NCBI RefSeq assembly: GCF_019237615.1
Contig: NZ_JAFAGT010000085.1
Span: 124,001-188,000, forward strand
From: Roseateles sp.
GTDB taxonomy: Bacteria > Pseudomonadota > Gammaproteobacteria > Burkholderiales > Burkholderiaceae_C
Length of the DNA stretch: 64,000 bases
Direction: 5' to 3'
The stretch's first letter is position 1. Each line of letters starts with the position of its first letter. This document shows, one piece after another, positions 16,381-24,527 of this stretch. Under the pieces are notes generated by a model that was not told the origin of the DNA, did not search any database, and was given only the letters and a program-made list of their open reading frames with translations. Both the position numbers and the translations under genes were made by a program.

Positions 16381-17355
16381 TTTCTATTCCTTCGCGTCAA
16401 AGGGCTGGCCCACAGCAGGCAAAACCACCCCCTGCCCGGTCAAGGGCATATTTTGTTCGGCTTAGATTTGGATTTTCGGACCGGCCCTTGACTCGATTAC
16501 CGGCCGAGATTCCCTCGGAACTATCTTTGCGAGAAGCGTAGCATCATCAACACCCCCTCAACTGCCGCTTCCAGCATCGTTTTCTAATATTTTTATAATG
16601 CAATCCAAAGATTCATGACTTGTATTCGGAGTCGGGCAACACGGCGGATCGACCGGGACATGCGGCGAACGACATCCAGCGCCCGCTCGGCCCGGCCGGC
16701 AGCGCAAGGAGGGTGAAGAGGTTCGGCTCGCTCATGGTCGCAATCTCCAACGGGTGAGTCGGCGGCGAACCCGGCGATAGCCAGCAGGTCACAACGGGCC
16801 GCAAGATGCGACCCGGCAGACGAGAGCACGACGACCACGCGACGCGTGGCACGACAGACTTCAGGCCTGGCAACCCCGCTATCGTGATGCACGACCTGCG
16901 CCGCGCATGGTAGACCGGAGGCTTTGCGACCCCGACTTTCGCTCGGGTGTGCCCTGATGGAACGGACTGTAGCCAGCCCCCACGGTTGGATACAAGTTCT
17001 TTTGCTGCACCGCGGCGCAGCACTATCCGCGAGCGTGATTTTGTGCACATGTCGCGCACAGCAAAAGGCATGCCTCGCATTTATAGCCGGCAGCCTGGTC
17101 ACGCATGAGGCGCCGCAAGCATCAAGTTCAATGGCGGCTCTGGAAACCAGGACGACCGGCCGGGCGACTGACTTAAATTCGACACAAAGCGGCGTCGCGT
17201 GATTTTTTTCGCGGCGGTGCTTCGCGTATTTTCCAGATGACCGCCACCCTCTTTGCCGGACTATAAAACTTCGCCAAAATCCGCACACCCCAATACCCGG
17301 CCAACCTGCCCGAATATGCGCAGGCCCGCGCCGTTTTGATACTCATCCAACGCCC
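16381..17355. other. 975-bp non-coding region between divergent fliE and fliM
   Basis: Clearly AT-richer than its surroundings (runs such as TTTCTAATATTTTTATAATG near 16580-16600 and the TTTTTTTC at 17203-17210). It must hold the promoters of both the fliE and fliM runs. Open frames exist on the minus strand (16593-17288 and 16613-17080) but show no recognisable family and atypical composition. A small hairpin CCGAG/CTCGG lies at about 16503-16517, and a 10-bp direct repeat GCGTGATTTT at 17033 and 17197. In lateral flagellar clusters this position normally holds lafK; nothing resembling a sigma-54 activator is visible. Confidence 0.6.
16613..16735 (-). CDS. Possible small ORF (40 aa) upstream of fliE
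   Basis: Starts MSEPNLFTLLALPAG and ends DSEYKS, with a GGAG element 8-9 nt before the ATG. It lies in the fliE-fliM intergenic region on the same strand as fliE. No family is recognised, and no membrane segment or domain is clear. A chance frame in regulatory DNA is an equally good explanation. Confidence 0.2.
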   Translation of the reverse strand: MSEPNLFTLLALPAGPSGRWMSFAACPGRSAVLPDSEYKS

Positions 17356-18180
17356 ATGAGCCCCCCTGCCCCCCCCACTGCCCCAGCCGTGCTGGACCCG
17401 CGCACGCTGGGCCGGCCGGTGCACCTGCTGCCGCAGTTCACCGGGCAGTTGCGCGAGGCCCTGGGCGACCTGCTGCGCCAGCACAACCGCCGCTATCGCG
17501 CCCACTACCAGGTCGGCGAGGTCAGCCTCGCCCCCGGCCAGGGCGAGGCCGGCCGCTGGCTGGTCAGCGACTCTGCACAAGGCCGCATGAGCTGCCTGCT
17601 GGAGCGCAGCCTGGTGCAGAGCCTGATGGCTCACCGCTACGGCGCCACACCGACCGCTGTGGCAAACGCACAGCAAACCGCCACCGAGGAGCGCCTGCAG
17701 GCGCTGCTGTGCCGGCAGATGCTGGGTTGCGCGCAACAGGCGCTGGGCCAGCCCGCGACGGACCTCGCGCTGCACCACAGCCCGTTGCCGGGCCTGGCGC
17801 CCGGCAGCTGGATGGTGCGGGCCGCCATCAGTGAACCCGGGCAGGGCCTGGCCAGCACCGTCCTCATCGGCCTGGACAGTGCCTGCATGGACCGGCTGCT
17901 CAGGCGCCTGGCAGATGAGCAGCCGCCGCGCGCTCCGCGACCGCGCACCGCGCCGCCCCAGGCCCTGGCGCGCCGGCTCGACGTGAAGCTGCAGGCCCGG
18001 CTGCTGCAGCAGACCCTGTCGCTGGGCGAGCTGCTGGACCTGCGGCCCGGCGACCTCGTGCCCGTACGCCTGAACGCCAAGGCCACGCAGGTGCTGGTCG
18101 ACGGCTCATGCCTGTTCACCGCCTCGGTGGCCGAGCACCAGGGCAAGCTGTGCCTGACTTCTTTTGCGGACGCCGACTGA
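17356..18180 (+). CDS. fliM: Flagellar motor switch protein FliM, short form lacking the CheY-binding motif
   Basis: C-ring protein. The 274-aa product is about 50 residues shorter than typical FliM. Its N terminus (MSPPAPPTAPAVLDPRTLGR) has no LSQxEIDALL-like CheY-binding segment. The C-terminal SpoA-like domain (LLDLRPGDLVPVRL, then VLVDGSCLFTASVAEHQGKL) is intact. Lateral FliM proteins are short and lack the CheY site in the same way. Assignment rests on the SpoA domain and position before fliN; the middle domain is diverged. It is 1 nt from fliN. Confidence 0.85.
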   Translation: MSPPAPPTAPAVLDPRTLGRPVHLLPQFTGQLREALGDLLRQHNRRYRAHYQVGEVSLAPGQGEAGRWLVSDSAQGRMSCLLERSLVQSLMAHRYGATPTAVANAQQTATEERLQALLCRQMLGCAQQALGQPATDLALHHSPLPGLAPGSWMVRAAISEPGQGLASTVLIGLDSACMDRLLRRLADEQPPRAPRPRTAPPQALARRLDVKLQARLLQQTLSLGELLDLRPGDLVPVRLNAKATQVLVDGSCLFTASVAEHQGKLCLTSFADAD

Positions 18181-18181
18181 C

Positions 18182-18559
18182 ATGAGCAACCCGATGAACA
18201 TGAACGACAACCAAGCCATCGAGGCGCTGCTGAACGAGTTCCCCGAGCAGGACCTGGCGCTGCCCGCCGAAGCCCAGCCCGCCGCCCCTGCGGCGCCGGC
18301 GCGAGACCTGCCCAAGCTGATGCGCAAGATCCCGGTCACGCTGACGCTGGAAGTGGGCGAGGCCAAGCTGTCGCTGTACGACCTGGCAAACCTGCAGGCC
18401 GACAGCGTGGTGGAGCTGGACAGTCTGGCCGGCGAGCCGCTGACCATCAAGGTCAACGGCACCGCCATCGGCCGCGCCGAGGTCGTCGTCAGCGGGGAGA
18501 ACTACGGCCTGAAGATCATCGAGATCGACGGGCTGGACCTGGATTCGCTGCAGTCATGA
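18182..18559 (+). CDS. fliN: Flagellar motor switch protein FliN
   Basis: C-ring subunit that supports rotor assembly and export. The 125-aa product from MSNPMNMNDNQ has a variable Ala/Pro-rich N-terminal part and the SpoA domain IPVTLTLEVGEAKLSLYDLA, VNGTAIGRAEVVV. An internal ATG at 18194 is also possible. Its stop overlaps the fliP start (ATGA). There is no fliO between fliN and fliP. Confidence 0.92.
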   Translation: MSNPMNMNDNQAIEALLNEFPEQDLALPAEAQPAAPAAPARDLPKLMRKIPVTLTLEVGEAKLSLYDLANLQADSVVELDSLAGEPLTIKVNGTAIGRAEVVVSGENYGLKIIEIDGLDLDSLQS

Positions 18560-19311
18560 AACGCTTTCGCGCCCTGGGTCTGACGGCCCTGGGCCTGGGC
18601 CTGACGCTGCTGCACCACCCGGTGCTGGCGCAGACCCTCAAGATCGCCGGCGCCCAGTCGGGCGGCGCCGCGGGCGAGTTCACGGTCAAGACGCAAGTCC
18701 TGATCATCATGACCCTGCTGGGGCTGCTGCCCTCGCTGGTGCTCATGATGACCAGCTTCACGCGCTTCGTCATCGTGCTGTCGCTGCTGCGCCAGGCGCT
18801 GGGCCTGCAGCAGGGCCTGCCCAACCGGCTCATCACGGGCGTGGCGCTGATCCTCACGCTCCTGGTCATGCGGCCCATAGGCACGCAGATCTGGAACGAG
18901 GCCTTCGTGCCCTACGACGCCGAGAAGATCACACTCACGCAGGCATTGCAGGTGGCCGAGGCGCCGCTGTCGCGCTTCATGCTGGCCCAGACCAGCAAGA
19001 CCGCGCTGGCGCAGGTGGCCAAGCTGGCCGGCGAGGACGGCGTCGACCAGCCCGCAGCACACAGCTTCCCGGTCAAGCTCTCGGCCTTCGTGCTGTCGGA
19101 GCTGAAGACCGCGTTCCAGATCGGCTGCATGCTGTTCATCCCCTTCCTGGTCATCGACTTGGTCGTCGCCTCCGTGCTGATGGCCATGGGCATGATGATG
19201 CTCAGCCCGCTGGTGATCTCGCTGCCGCTCAAGCTGCTGCTGTTCGTGCTGGTGGACGGCTGGACGCTGACCGTCAACACGCTGGTGTCCAGCGTCAGGA
19301 TGGTGAACTGA
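18556..19311 (+). CDS. fliP: Flagellar export gate protein FliP
   Basis: Core membrane component of the export gate. The 251-aa product has a cleavable signal peptide (LGLGLTLLHHPVLAQ), then membrane helices with LIIMTLLGLLPSLVLMMTSF, and the C-terminal signature FIPFLVIDLVVASVLMAMGM followed by SLPLKLLLFVLVDGW. The length fits the family. It is coupled to fliN and overlaps fliQ by one base. Confidence 0.96.
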   Translation: MKRFRALGLTALGLGLTLLHHPVLAQTLKIAGAQSGGAAGEFTVKTQVLIIMTLLGLLPSLVLMMTSFTRFVIVLSLLRQALGLQQGLPNRLITGVALILTLLVMRPIGTQIWNEAFVPYDAEKITLTQALQVAEAPLSRFMLAQTSKTALAQVAKLAGEDGVDQPAAHSFPVKLSAFVLSELKTAFQIGCMLFIPFLVIDLVVASVLMAMGMMMLSPLVISLPLKLLLFVLVDGWTLTVNTLVSSVRMVN

Positions 19312-19580
19312 TGAGCCCAGATGTCGCCGTCGACCTGATGGGCGAGGCCGTGCACATCGTCATGCTGCTGGCCCTCGTGCTGGTGCTGCCCGGGCTGCTG
19401 GTGGGCCTGCTGGTGAGCCTGTTCCAGGCCGCCACGCAGATCACCGAGCAGACGCTGTCCTTCCTGCCCAAGCTGCTGGTGACGCTGCTGGCAGTGACGC
19501 TGACCGGACGCTGGATCGTCGGCTACCTGATGGACTTCTGCGTCTCGATCTTCGAGCGCGCCGCTTCCTTGGTTGGGTGA
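19311..19580 (+). CDS. fliQ: Flagellar export gate protein FliQ
   Basis: The 89-aa protein has two membrane helices. The central motif VSLFQAATQITEQTLSFLPK is the FliQ signature. It overlaps fliP and fliR by a few bases, the standard fliPQR order. Confidence 0.96.
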   Translation: MSPDVAVDLMGEAVHIVMLLALVLVLPGLLVGLLVSLFQAATQITEQTLSFLPKLLVTLLAVTLTGRWIVGYLMDFCVSIFERAASLVG

Positions 19581-20371
19581 TGGAGCTCGTCTTCCCGCAG
19601 TTGCTGGCGCTGCTGAGCGGGCTGTGGTGGCCGTTCTGCCGCACGCTGGCGATGCTCAGCGCCGCACCGTCCATCGGCGAGGCCCTGGTACCGGTCAGCG
19701 TGCGGGTGCTGCTGTCGCTGGTGCTGGCAGTGGTGCTGCTGCCGGTGTCGCAGAGCACCGCCGTCGCCGGCATCACGCCATGGTCGCTGCAGGGCGTGGC
19801 CGCAGCTGCCGAGCAGGCGGTGCTGGGCTTCGCGCTGGGCCTGGCCTTCCACTTCGCGATGGCCGCGATCACGGTGCTTGGCTACCTGCTGTCGTCGCAG
19901 CTGGGCCTGGCGATGGCGGTCATGAACGACCCGCTCAACGGCAGCTCGTCGGACGTGATCTCGGCACTGCTCAGCGTGATGTGCATGCTGGTGTTCTTCA
20001 GCGTGGACGGCCACCTGCTGCTGCTGGGCGTGCTGGGGCAGAGCTTCAAGGCCTGGCCGGTGGGCTCGGGCCTGCTGGCCATCTCGCTGGAGACGCTGGC
20101 CTACAACGTGGCCTGGGTGTTCTCGGCCGCGCTGCTGCTGGCGCTGCCGGTGGTGCTGTCCACCTTTGTCGTGCAGATGGGGCTGGGCCTGCTGAACCGC
20201 GTGGCGCCGACACTGAACCTGTTCTCGCTGGGCTTCGCGGTGGTGACGCTGTTCGGCCTCTTCATGCTGTCGCAGATGCTCAGCTTCGTGCCGGGCCATT
20301 ACCTGCGCATGACCGATCGCGTGCTGGAAATGATAGGCCAGGGTCTGCGCAGCGGGGCCGGCCATGTCTGA
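19577..20371 (+). CDS. fliR: Flagellar export gate protein FliR
   Basis: The 264-aa polytopic membrane protein has six or more predicted helices and FliR-typical segments such as LAMLSAAPSIGEALVPVSVR and PVVLSTFVVQMGLGLLNRVA. The length is normal. It overlaps both fliQ (4 nt) and flhB (8 nt). Confidence 0.95.
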   Translation: MMELVFPQLLALLSGLWWPFCRTLAMLSAAPSIGEALVPVSVRVLLSLVLAVVLLPVSQSTAVAGITPWSLQGVAAAAEQAVLGFALGLAFHFAMAAITVLGYLLSSQLGLAMAVMNDPLNGSSSDVISALLSVMCMLVFFSVDGHLLLLGVLGQSFKAWPVGSGLLAISLETLAYNVAWVFSAALLLALPVVLSTFVVQMGLGLLNRVAPTLNLFSLGFAVVTLFGLFMLSQMLSFVPGHYLRMTDRVLEMIGQGLRSGAGHV

Positions 20372-21503
20372 CGACAGCAGCGGCGACAAGACCGAGAAGC
20401 CCTCAGAACAGAAGCTGCGCAAGGCGCGAGAGAAGGGCCAGGTGCCGCGCTCGCGCGACCTGCCGATGGCGGTGGGCGTGCTGCTGGGCTTCAAGCTCAT
20501 CACGCTGATGATGCCGCTGTACCTGGACGACTTTCGCCAGCTGTTCACGCTGGGCTTCGCGCTGCTGGACGCCGACGGCGCGCAGGACAACGTCTGGTCG
20601 GCCAGCTTCTTCCACGTGATGGGCATGCTGGCCAAGATGTGCCTGCCACTGCTGGTGCTGCCGGCGGTGGCCATGCTGGCGGCCGTGATGCCCGGCGGGC
20701 TGCTGTTCAGCACCTCGCGCTGGCTGCCGGACTTCTCCCGCCTGTCGCCGCTGTCCAACCTGGGGCGGCTTTTCAGCGCCAAGCATTACAGCGAGCTGGC
20801 CATCTCCATCGGCAAGGTGGCCTGCGTGCTGGCGCTGCTGGTGCACATGAGTCGCCGCCTCGGCCCCGACTACCTGGCGCTGCAGGGCCTGAGCCTGGAC
20901 CAGGCCCTGCTCAACGGCACCGGGCTGATGCTGGACGCGCTGCTGTCCCTGGCCGGCGTGCTGCTGCTGTTCGCGCTGATCGACGCTCCGCTGCAGCACT
21001 TCTTCTTCATGCGCGGCCAGCGCATGAGCAAGCAGGAAGTCAAGGACGAGCACAAGCAGCAGGAGGGCAGGCCCGAGGTGCGCCAGCGCATGCGCCAGCT
21101 GCAACGCGCGCTGGCACAGCGCGCCGTGCGCAAGACCGTGCCGCAGGCCGACGTCGTCATCGTCAACCCCGAGCATTACGCCGTCGCGCTGCGCTATGAC
21201 GACAAGCGCGCCGAGGCCCCCTACGTGCTCGCCAAGGGCGTGGACGAGATGGCCTTCTACATCCGCGAGATTGCCCGCCAGCATGGCGTTCAGACGCTGA
21301 CGCTGCCGCCGCTGGCGCGCGCCCTCTACAACAGCTCCCAGGTGCAGCAGCAGATCCCGGCGTCGCTGTACCAGGCGGTGGCCCAGGTGCTGAGCTATGT
21401 GATGCAGCTCAAGGCCTTCCAGACCGGCAAGCGCCGCAGCGCCCCGCCGCCGCCCACTGATTTGCCGGTGCCCCCGCACCTCTCGGACCCGCAGACCCCA
21501 TGA
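20364..21503 (+). CDS. flhB: Flagellar export switch protein FlhB (NPEH cleavage motif)
   Basis: Membrane protein with a self-cleaving cytoplasmic domain that governs substrate switching. The 379-aa product starts with the typical acidic/basic DKTEKPSEQKLRKAREKG, has four membrane segments up to about residue 210, and a cytoplasmic domain with VIVNPEHYAVALRYDD. The autocleavage motif is NPEH instead of the usual NPTH; the Asn-Pro bond needed for cleavage is kept. The C-terminal tail is Pro-rich and slightly long. Confidence 0.95.
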   Translation: MSDDSSGDKTEKPSEQKLRKAREKGQVPRSRDLPMAVGVLLGFKLITLMMPLYLDDFRQLFTLGFALLDADGAQDNVWSASFFHVMGMLAKMCLPLLVLPAVAMLAAVMPGGLLFSTSRWLPDFSRLSPLSNLGRLFSAKHYSELAISIGKVACVLALLVHMSRRLGPDYLALQGLSLDQALLNGTGLMLDALLSLAGVLLLFALIDAPLQHFFFMRGQRMSKQEVKDEHKQQEGRPEVRQRMRQLQRALAQRAVRKTVPQADVVIVNPEHYAVALRYDDKRAEAPYVLAKGVDEMAFYIREIARQHGVQTLTLPPLARALYNSSQVQQQIPASLYQAVAQVLSYVMQLKAFQTGKRRSAPPPPTDLPVPPHLSDPQTP

Positions 21504-23599
21504 ATTTCCTCAGCCGACTCCAGGCCCAGCTGGGCTCCTATCGCGTCGCCGCGCCGCTGTTCCTGCTGGCCATCCTCGGCATGGTCATCCTGCCACTGCC
21601 GCCGGTGCTGCTGGATGCGCTGTTCACGTTCAACATCGTGCTGGCGCTGGTGGTCATCCTCGTCAGCGTGAACAGCAAGCGGCCGCTGGACTTCTCGGTG
21701 TTCCCGAGCATCATCCTGGCCACGACGCTGCTGCGGCTGTCGCTGAACGTGGCGTCCACGCGCGTCGTGCTGCTGCAAGGCCACGAGGGCACGCATGCGG
21801 CCGGTCAGGTCATCGAGAGTTTCGGCAACGTCGTCATCGGCGGCAACTTCGTCGTCGGCCTGGTCGTGTTCGTGATCCTGATGGTGGTGAACTTCATCGT
21901 CGTCACCAAGGGTGCGGAGCGCATCTCGGAGGTGTCGGCCCGCTTCACGCTGGACGCCCTGCCCGGCAAGCAGATGGCCATCGACGCCGACCTGAACGCC
22001 GGCCTCATCAATCAGGAAAAAGCGCAGCAACGCCGCAAGGAGGTAGGCGCGGAGGCCGACTTCTACGGCGCCATGGACGGCGCCAGCAAGTTCGTGCGCG
22101 GCGACGCAATCGCGTCCATCCTGATCCTGCTGATCAACATGATCGGCGGCGTCGCCATCGGCGCGCTGATGCATGACCTCAGCCTGGGCGAGGCCTTCCG
22201 CACCTATGCGCTGCTGACCATCGGCGACGGGTTGGTCGCGCAGATCCCGGCGCTGCTGCTGTCCGCAGCGGCGGCCATCATCGTCACGCGCGTCAGCGAC
22301 TCGGGCGACACCGACGGCGCCTTCGAAGCCCAGATCGGCCAGCAGCTGCTGGCCTCTCCGCAGGTGCTCTACAGCGCCGCCGGCGTCATGACCACGCTGG
22401 CACTGATCCCGGGCATGCCCACGCTGCCCTTCCTGGGCTTCGCCGCGGCGCTGGCCTATGCCGGCTGGCGCATGGCGCAGCGCTCCGCGCCGGACATCAA
22501 GCCGGCAGCCCCCATCGAGGCCGCGCTGCTGACCGGCCAGCCGCCCGAGCTGGACTGGCACGCCCTGCCCGCCGTAGAGCCGCTTTCGGTGACGCTGGGC
22601 TACAAGCTGGTGGGCCTGATCGCGCCGGAGCACGGTGCGCCGCTGCAGCAGCGCGTGCGCGGCATGCGCCAGAGCCTCAGCGAGGGCATGGGGCTGCTGC
22701 TGCCGACCATCCAGGTACGCGACGACCTGACGCTCAAGCCCGGCCAGTACGCTCTCTTGCTGGACGGCCAGGTGCTGGCCCAGGCCGAGGTGCAAGCAGA
22801 CCGGCTGATGGCCATCGCGTCGCCCCAGGTCTACGGCGAACTGGACGGCGTCCCGGGCACCGACCCCGCCTATGGCCTGCCCGTCACCTGGATCGAGCCC
22901 CAGCACAAGGCACACGCACTGGGACTGGGCTACCAGGTGGTGGACGTGGCCAGCACCATCGCCACCCATCTCTCCAAGGTCGTGCGCGAGCAGCTGCCAG
23001 AGCTGCTGCGCTTCGACGACATCACGGCACTGCAGGAACGCCTGGCCGCCCAGGCGCCCAAGCTGGCTGCTGCGCTGGACAAGGCTTACAACCATGCCCA
23101 GTTGCTGAAAATCCTGCGCCTGCTACTGGCCGAGGGCGTGTCCATCAAGGACATCGTGCCCATCGCCAGCACGCTGGTGGAGCATGCCGAAACCACCAAG
23201 GACCCCATCCTGCTCGCCGCCGAAGTGCGCTGCACGCTGCGCCGTCAGTTGGTGGGCCAGCTGGGCGGCCCCACCGGCGCGCTGCGCGTCTTCAATCTCG
23301 GCAGCGAGCTGGAGAACCTGCTGCTGGCCGCGCTGAACCAGGCCCGCCAGGGCAATGCCAAGGTCCCACTGGACAGCTATCCCGTCGACCCGCAGTTGCT
23401 GGCCCAGCTGCAGTTGCACATGCCGGGCGCGCGCGACCAACTCAAGGCCCAGGGCGCGTCACCGGTGTTGCTGGTGATGCCGCAGATACGTCCGCTGCTG
23501 GCCCGCTACGCACGGCTATTCGCTCCGGGGCTGGCCGTGCTGTCCTACAACGAGGTGCCGGAGCAACGCGAGATCGCGGTGCTGGGCTCGCTGGGCTGA
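21500..23599 (+). CDS. flhA: Flagellar export gate protein FlhA
   Basis: Largest export-gate component, 699 aa. The N-terminal half has about eight membrane helices and the FHIPEP signature region (RLSLNVASTRVVLLQGHEG, FVVTKG-type loop, SEVSARFTLDALPGKQMAID). The C-terminal cytosolic domain includes AHALGLGYQVVDVASTIATH and ILRLLLAEGVSIKDI. It overlaps flhB by 4 nt and ends the rightward fliM-flhA run. No flhF or flhG follows it, unlike primary polar clusters. Confidence 0.96.
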   Translation: MNFLSRLQAQLGSYRVAAPLFLLAILGMVILPLPPVLLDALFTFNIVLALVVILVSVNSKRPLDFSVFPSIILATTLLRLSLNVASTRVVLLQGHEGTHAAGQVIESFGNVVIGGNFVVGLVVFVILMVVNFIVVTKGAERISEVSARFTLDALPGKQMAIDADLNAGLINQEKAQQRRKEVGAEADFYGAMDGASKFVRGDAIASILILLINMIGGVAIGALMHDLSLGEAFRTYALLTIGDGLVAQIPALLLSAAAAIIVTRVSDSGDTDGAFEAQIGQQLLASPQVLYSAAGVMTTLALIPGMPTLPFLGFAAALAYAGWRMAQRSAPDIKPAAPIEAALLTGQPPELDWHALPAVEPLSVTLGYKLVGLIAPEHGAPLQQRVRGMRQSLSEGMGLLLPTIQVRDDLTLKPGQYALLLDGQVLAQAEVQADRLMAIASPQVYGELDGVPGTDPAYGLPVTWIEPQHKAHALGLGYQVVDVASTIATHLSKVVREQLPELLRFDDITALQERLAAQAPKLAAALDKAYNHAQLLKILRLLLAEGVSIKDIVPIASTLVEHAETTKDPILLAAEVRCTLRRQLVGQLGGPTGALRVFNLGSELENLLLAALNQARQGNAKVPLDSYPVDPQLLAQLQLHMPGARDQLKAQGASPVLLVMPQIRPLLARYARLFAPGLAVLSYNEVPEQREIAVLGSLG

Positions 23600-23717
23600 G
23601 GCCCCTCGCGCGATCCGGCCTCGCTGATATGCGGCAAGCGCATGCGCTGCTGCGAATCGCTTCGTTCCGCCGCATGGCGCCACCGCGCACACTGGTCTCT
23701 CCCACACAGGAGTGACC

Positions 23718-23936
23718 ATGAGCATCACCGCCATCAATGTCCGCAACCAGTTCCGCGGCACCATCAAGGAAATCATCGAGGGCCCGGTCGTCTCCGAGGT
23801 CGATGTCGTCACGCGCCACGGCGACGTCGTCACCTCGGTCATCACGACGCGCTCGGTCAAGGACCTGGGCCTGGAGGTGGGACGCGAGGTCGTCGCCCTC
23901 GTCAAGTCCACGGAAGTGTCGATCGCGACGCTCTGA
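23718..23936 (+). CDS. Mop/TOBE-type molybdate-binding protein (molbindin)
   Basis: The 72-aa product is a single Mop domain (SARNQFRGTI-type opening, here NVRNQFRGTIKEI, and a C-terminal SVKDLGLEVGREVVALVKST). Such proteins bind molybdate or tungstate in the cytoplasm as storage or buffering proteins. AGGAG sits just before this ATG; an in-frame GTG two codons upstream is less likely. It is 3 nt from the following hydrolase gene. No other molybdenum gene is in the window. Confidence 0.85.
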   Translation: MSITAINVRNQFRGTIKEIIEGPVVSEVDVVTRHGDVVTSVITTRSVKDLGLEVGREVVALVKSTEVSIATL

Positions 23937-23939
23937 GCC

Positions 23940-24527
23940 ATGGCCTACCAGCCGCCGCGCGTCCTCATCATCCCGGGCCTGCACGACAGCGGCCCGGCGC
24001 ATTGGCAGACCTGGCTGCAAGGCCAGTACCGCGACGCCCGTCGCGTCACGCAGCGCGATCCCAGTTGCCCCGAGCTGGAGCGCTGGGCCGAGCGCATCCA
24101 GCGCACGTTGGAGGTTGCGGGCGACGGTGAATGGCTGGCCGTCGCGCACAGCTTCGGCTGCCTGGCCCTGGCCCGGCATCTGGCGGACCGCCCCGGCTCC
24201 CCCATCCGCGAAGCCCTCTTCGTCGCGCCGGCCGAGCCGGACAAGTTCGGCATCGCCGAAGCCCTGCCCCACCAGCGCCTGCCGCGGCGCGCGCGACTGA
24301 TCGCCAGCAGCAACGACCCCTGGATGAGCGCCGCCAGCGCCGCGCGCTGGGCCCACCGCTGGGGCGCCAGCTACAGCAATCTTGGCGATGTCGGCCACAT
24401 CAATGCGGAAGCCGGCTTCGGGCCTCTCCCGCTCGCCAAGGCCTGGATCGAAGCTGCGCGGGAGCGCGCGGCGGCCGAGCAGCGGCCGCGCCACGCGGAG
24501 TTCCGGGAATGGAGCTTCGCGGTCTAG
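23940..24527 (+). CDS. RBBP9/YdeN-family serine hydrolase
   Basis: Small alpha/beta hydrolase, 195 aa. It has PRVLIIPGLHDSGPAHWQTW at the N terminus, nucleophile motif AHSFG around residue 70, ASSNDPW with the acid, and GDVGHINAEAGFGPLP with the catalytic His near residue 150. These are the family landmarks; substrates are generally unknown. It may be co-transcribed with the Mop gene. Its TAG stop falls in the same CTAG palindrome as the stop of the opposing tpsB gene. Confidence 0.88.
   Translation: MAYQPPRVLIIPGLHDSGPAHWQTWLQGQYRDARRVTQRDPSCPELERWAERIQRTLEVAGDGEWLAVAHSFGCLALARHLADRPGSPIREALFVAPAEPDKFGIAEALPHQRLPRRARLIASSNDPWMSAASAARWAHRWGASYSNLGDVGHINAEAGFGPLPLAKAWIEAARERAAAEQRPRHAEFREWSFAV

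Noticed and set aside
16419-16432. Sigma-54-like GG-N10-GC element (minus strand) before fliE
   Set aside because: Position is plausible, but the -24 box reads GGGGG rather than GGCAC; too weak to call.
17242-17257. Sigma-54-like element before fliM (CGCCAC-N5-TTGCC)
   Set aside because: The invariant GG of the -24 box is absent.
16593-17288. Long minus-strand frame in the fliE-fliM gap
   Set aside because: No family resemblance, Cys/Arg/Ser-rich composition, no ribosome site; treated as chance.
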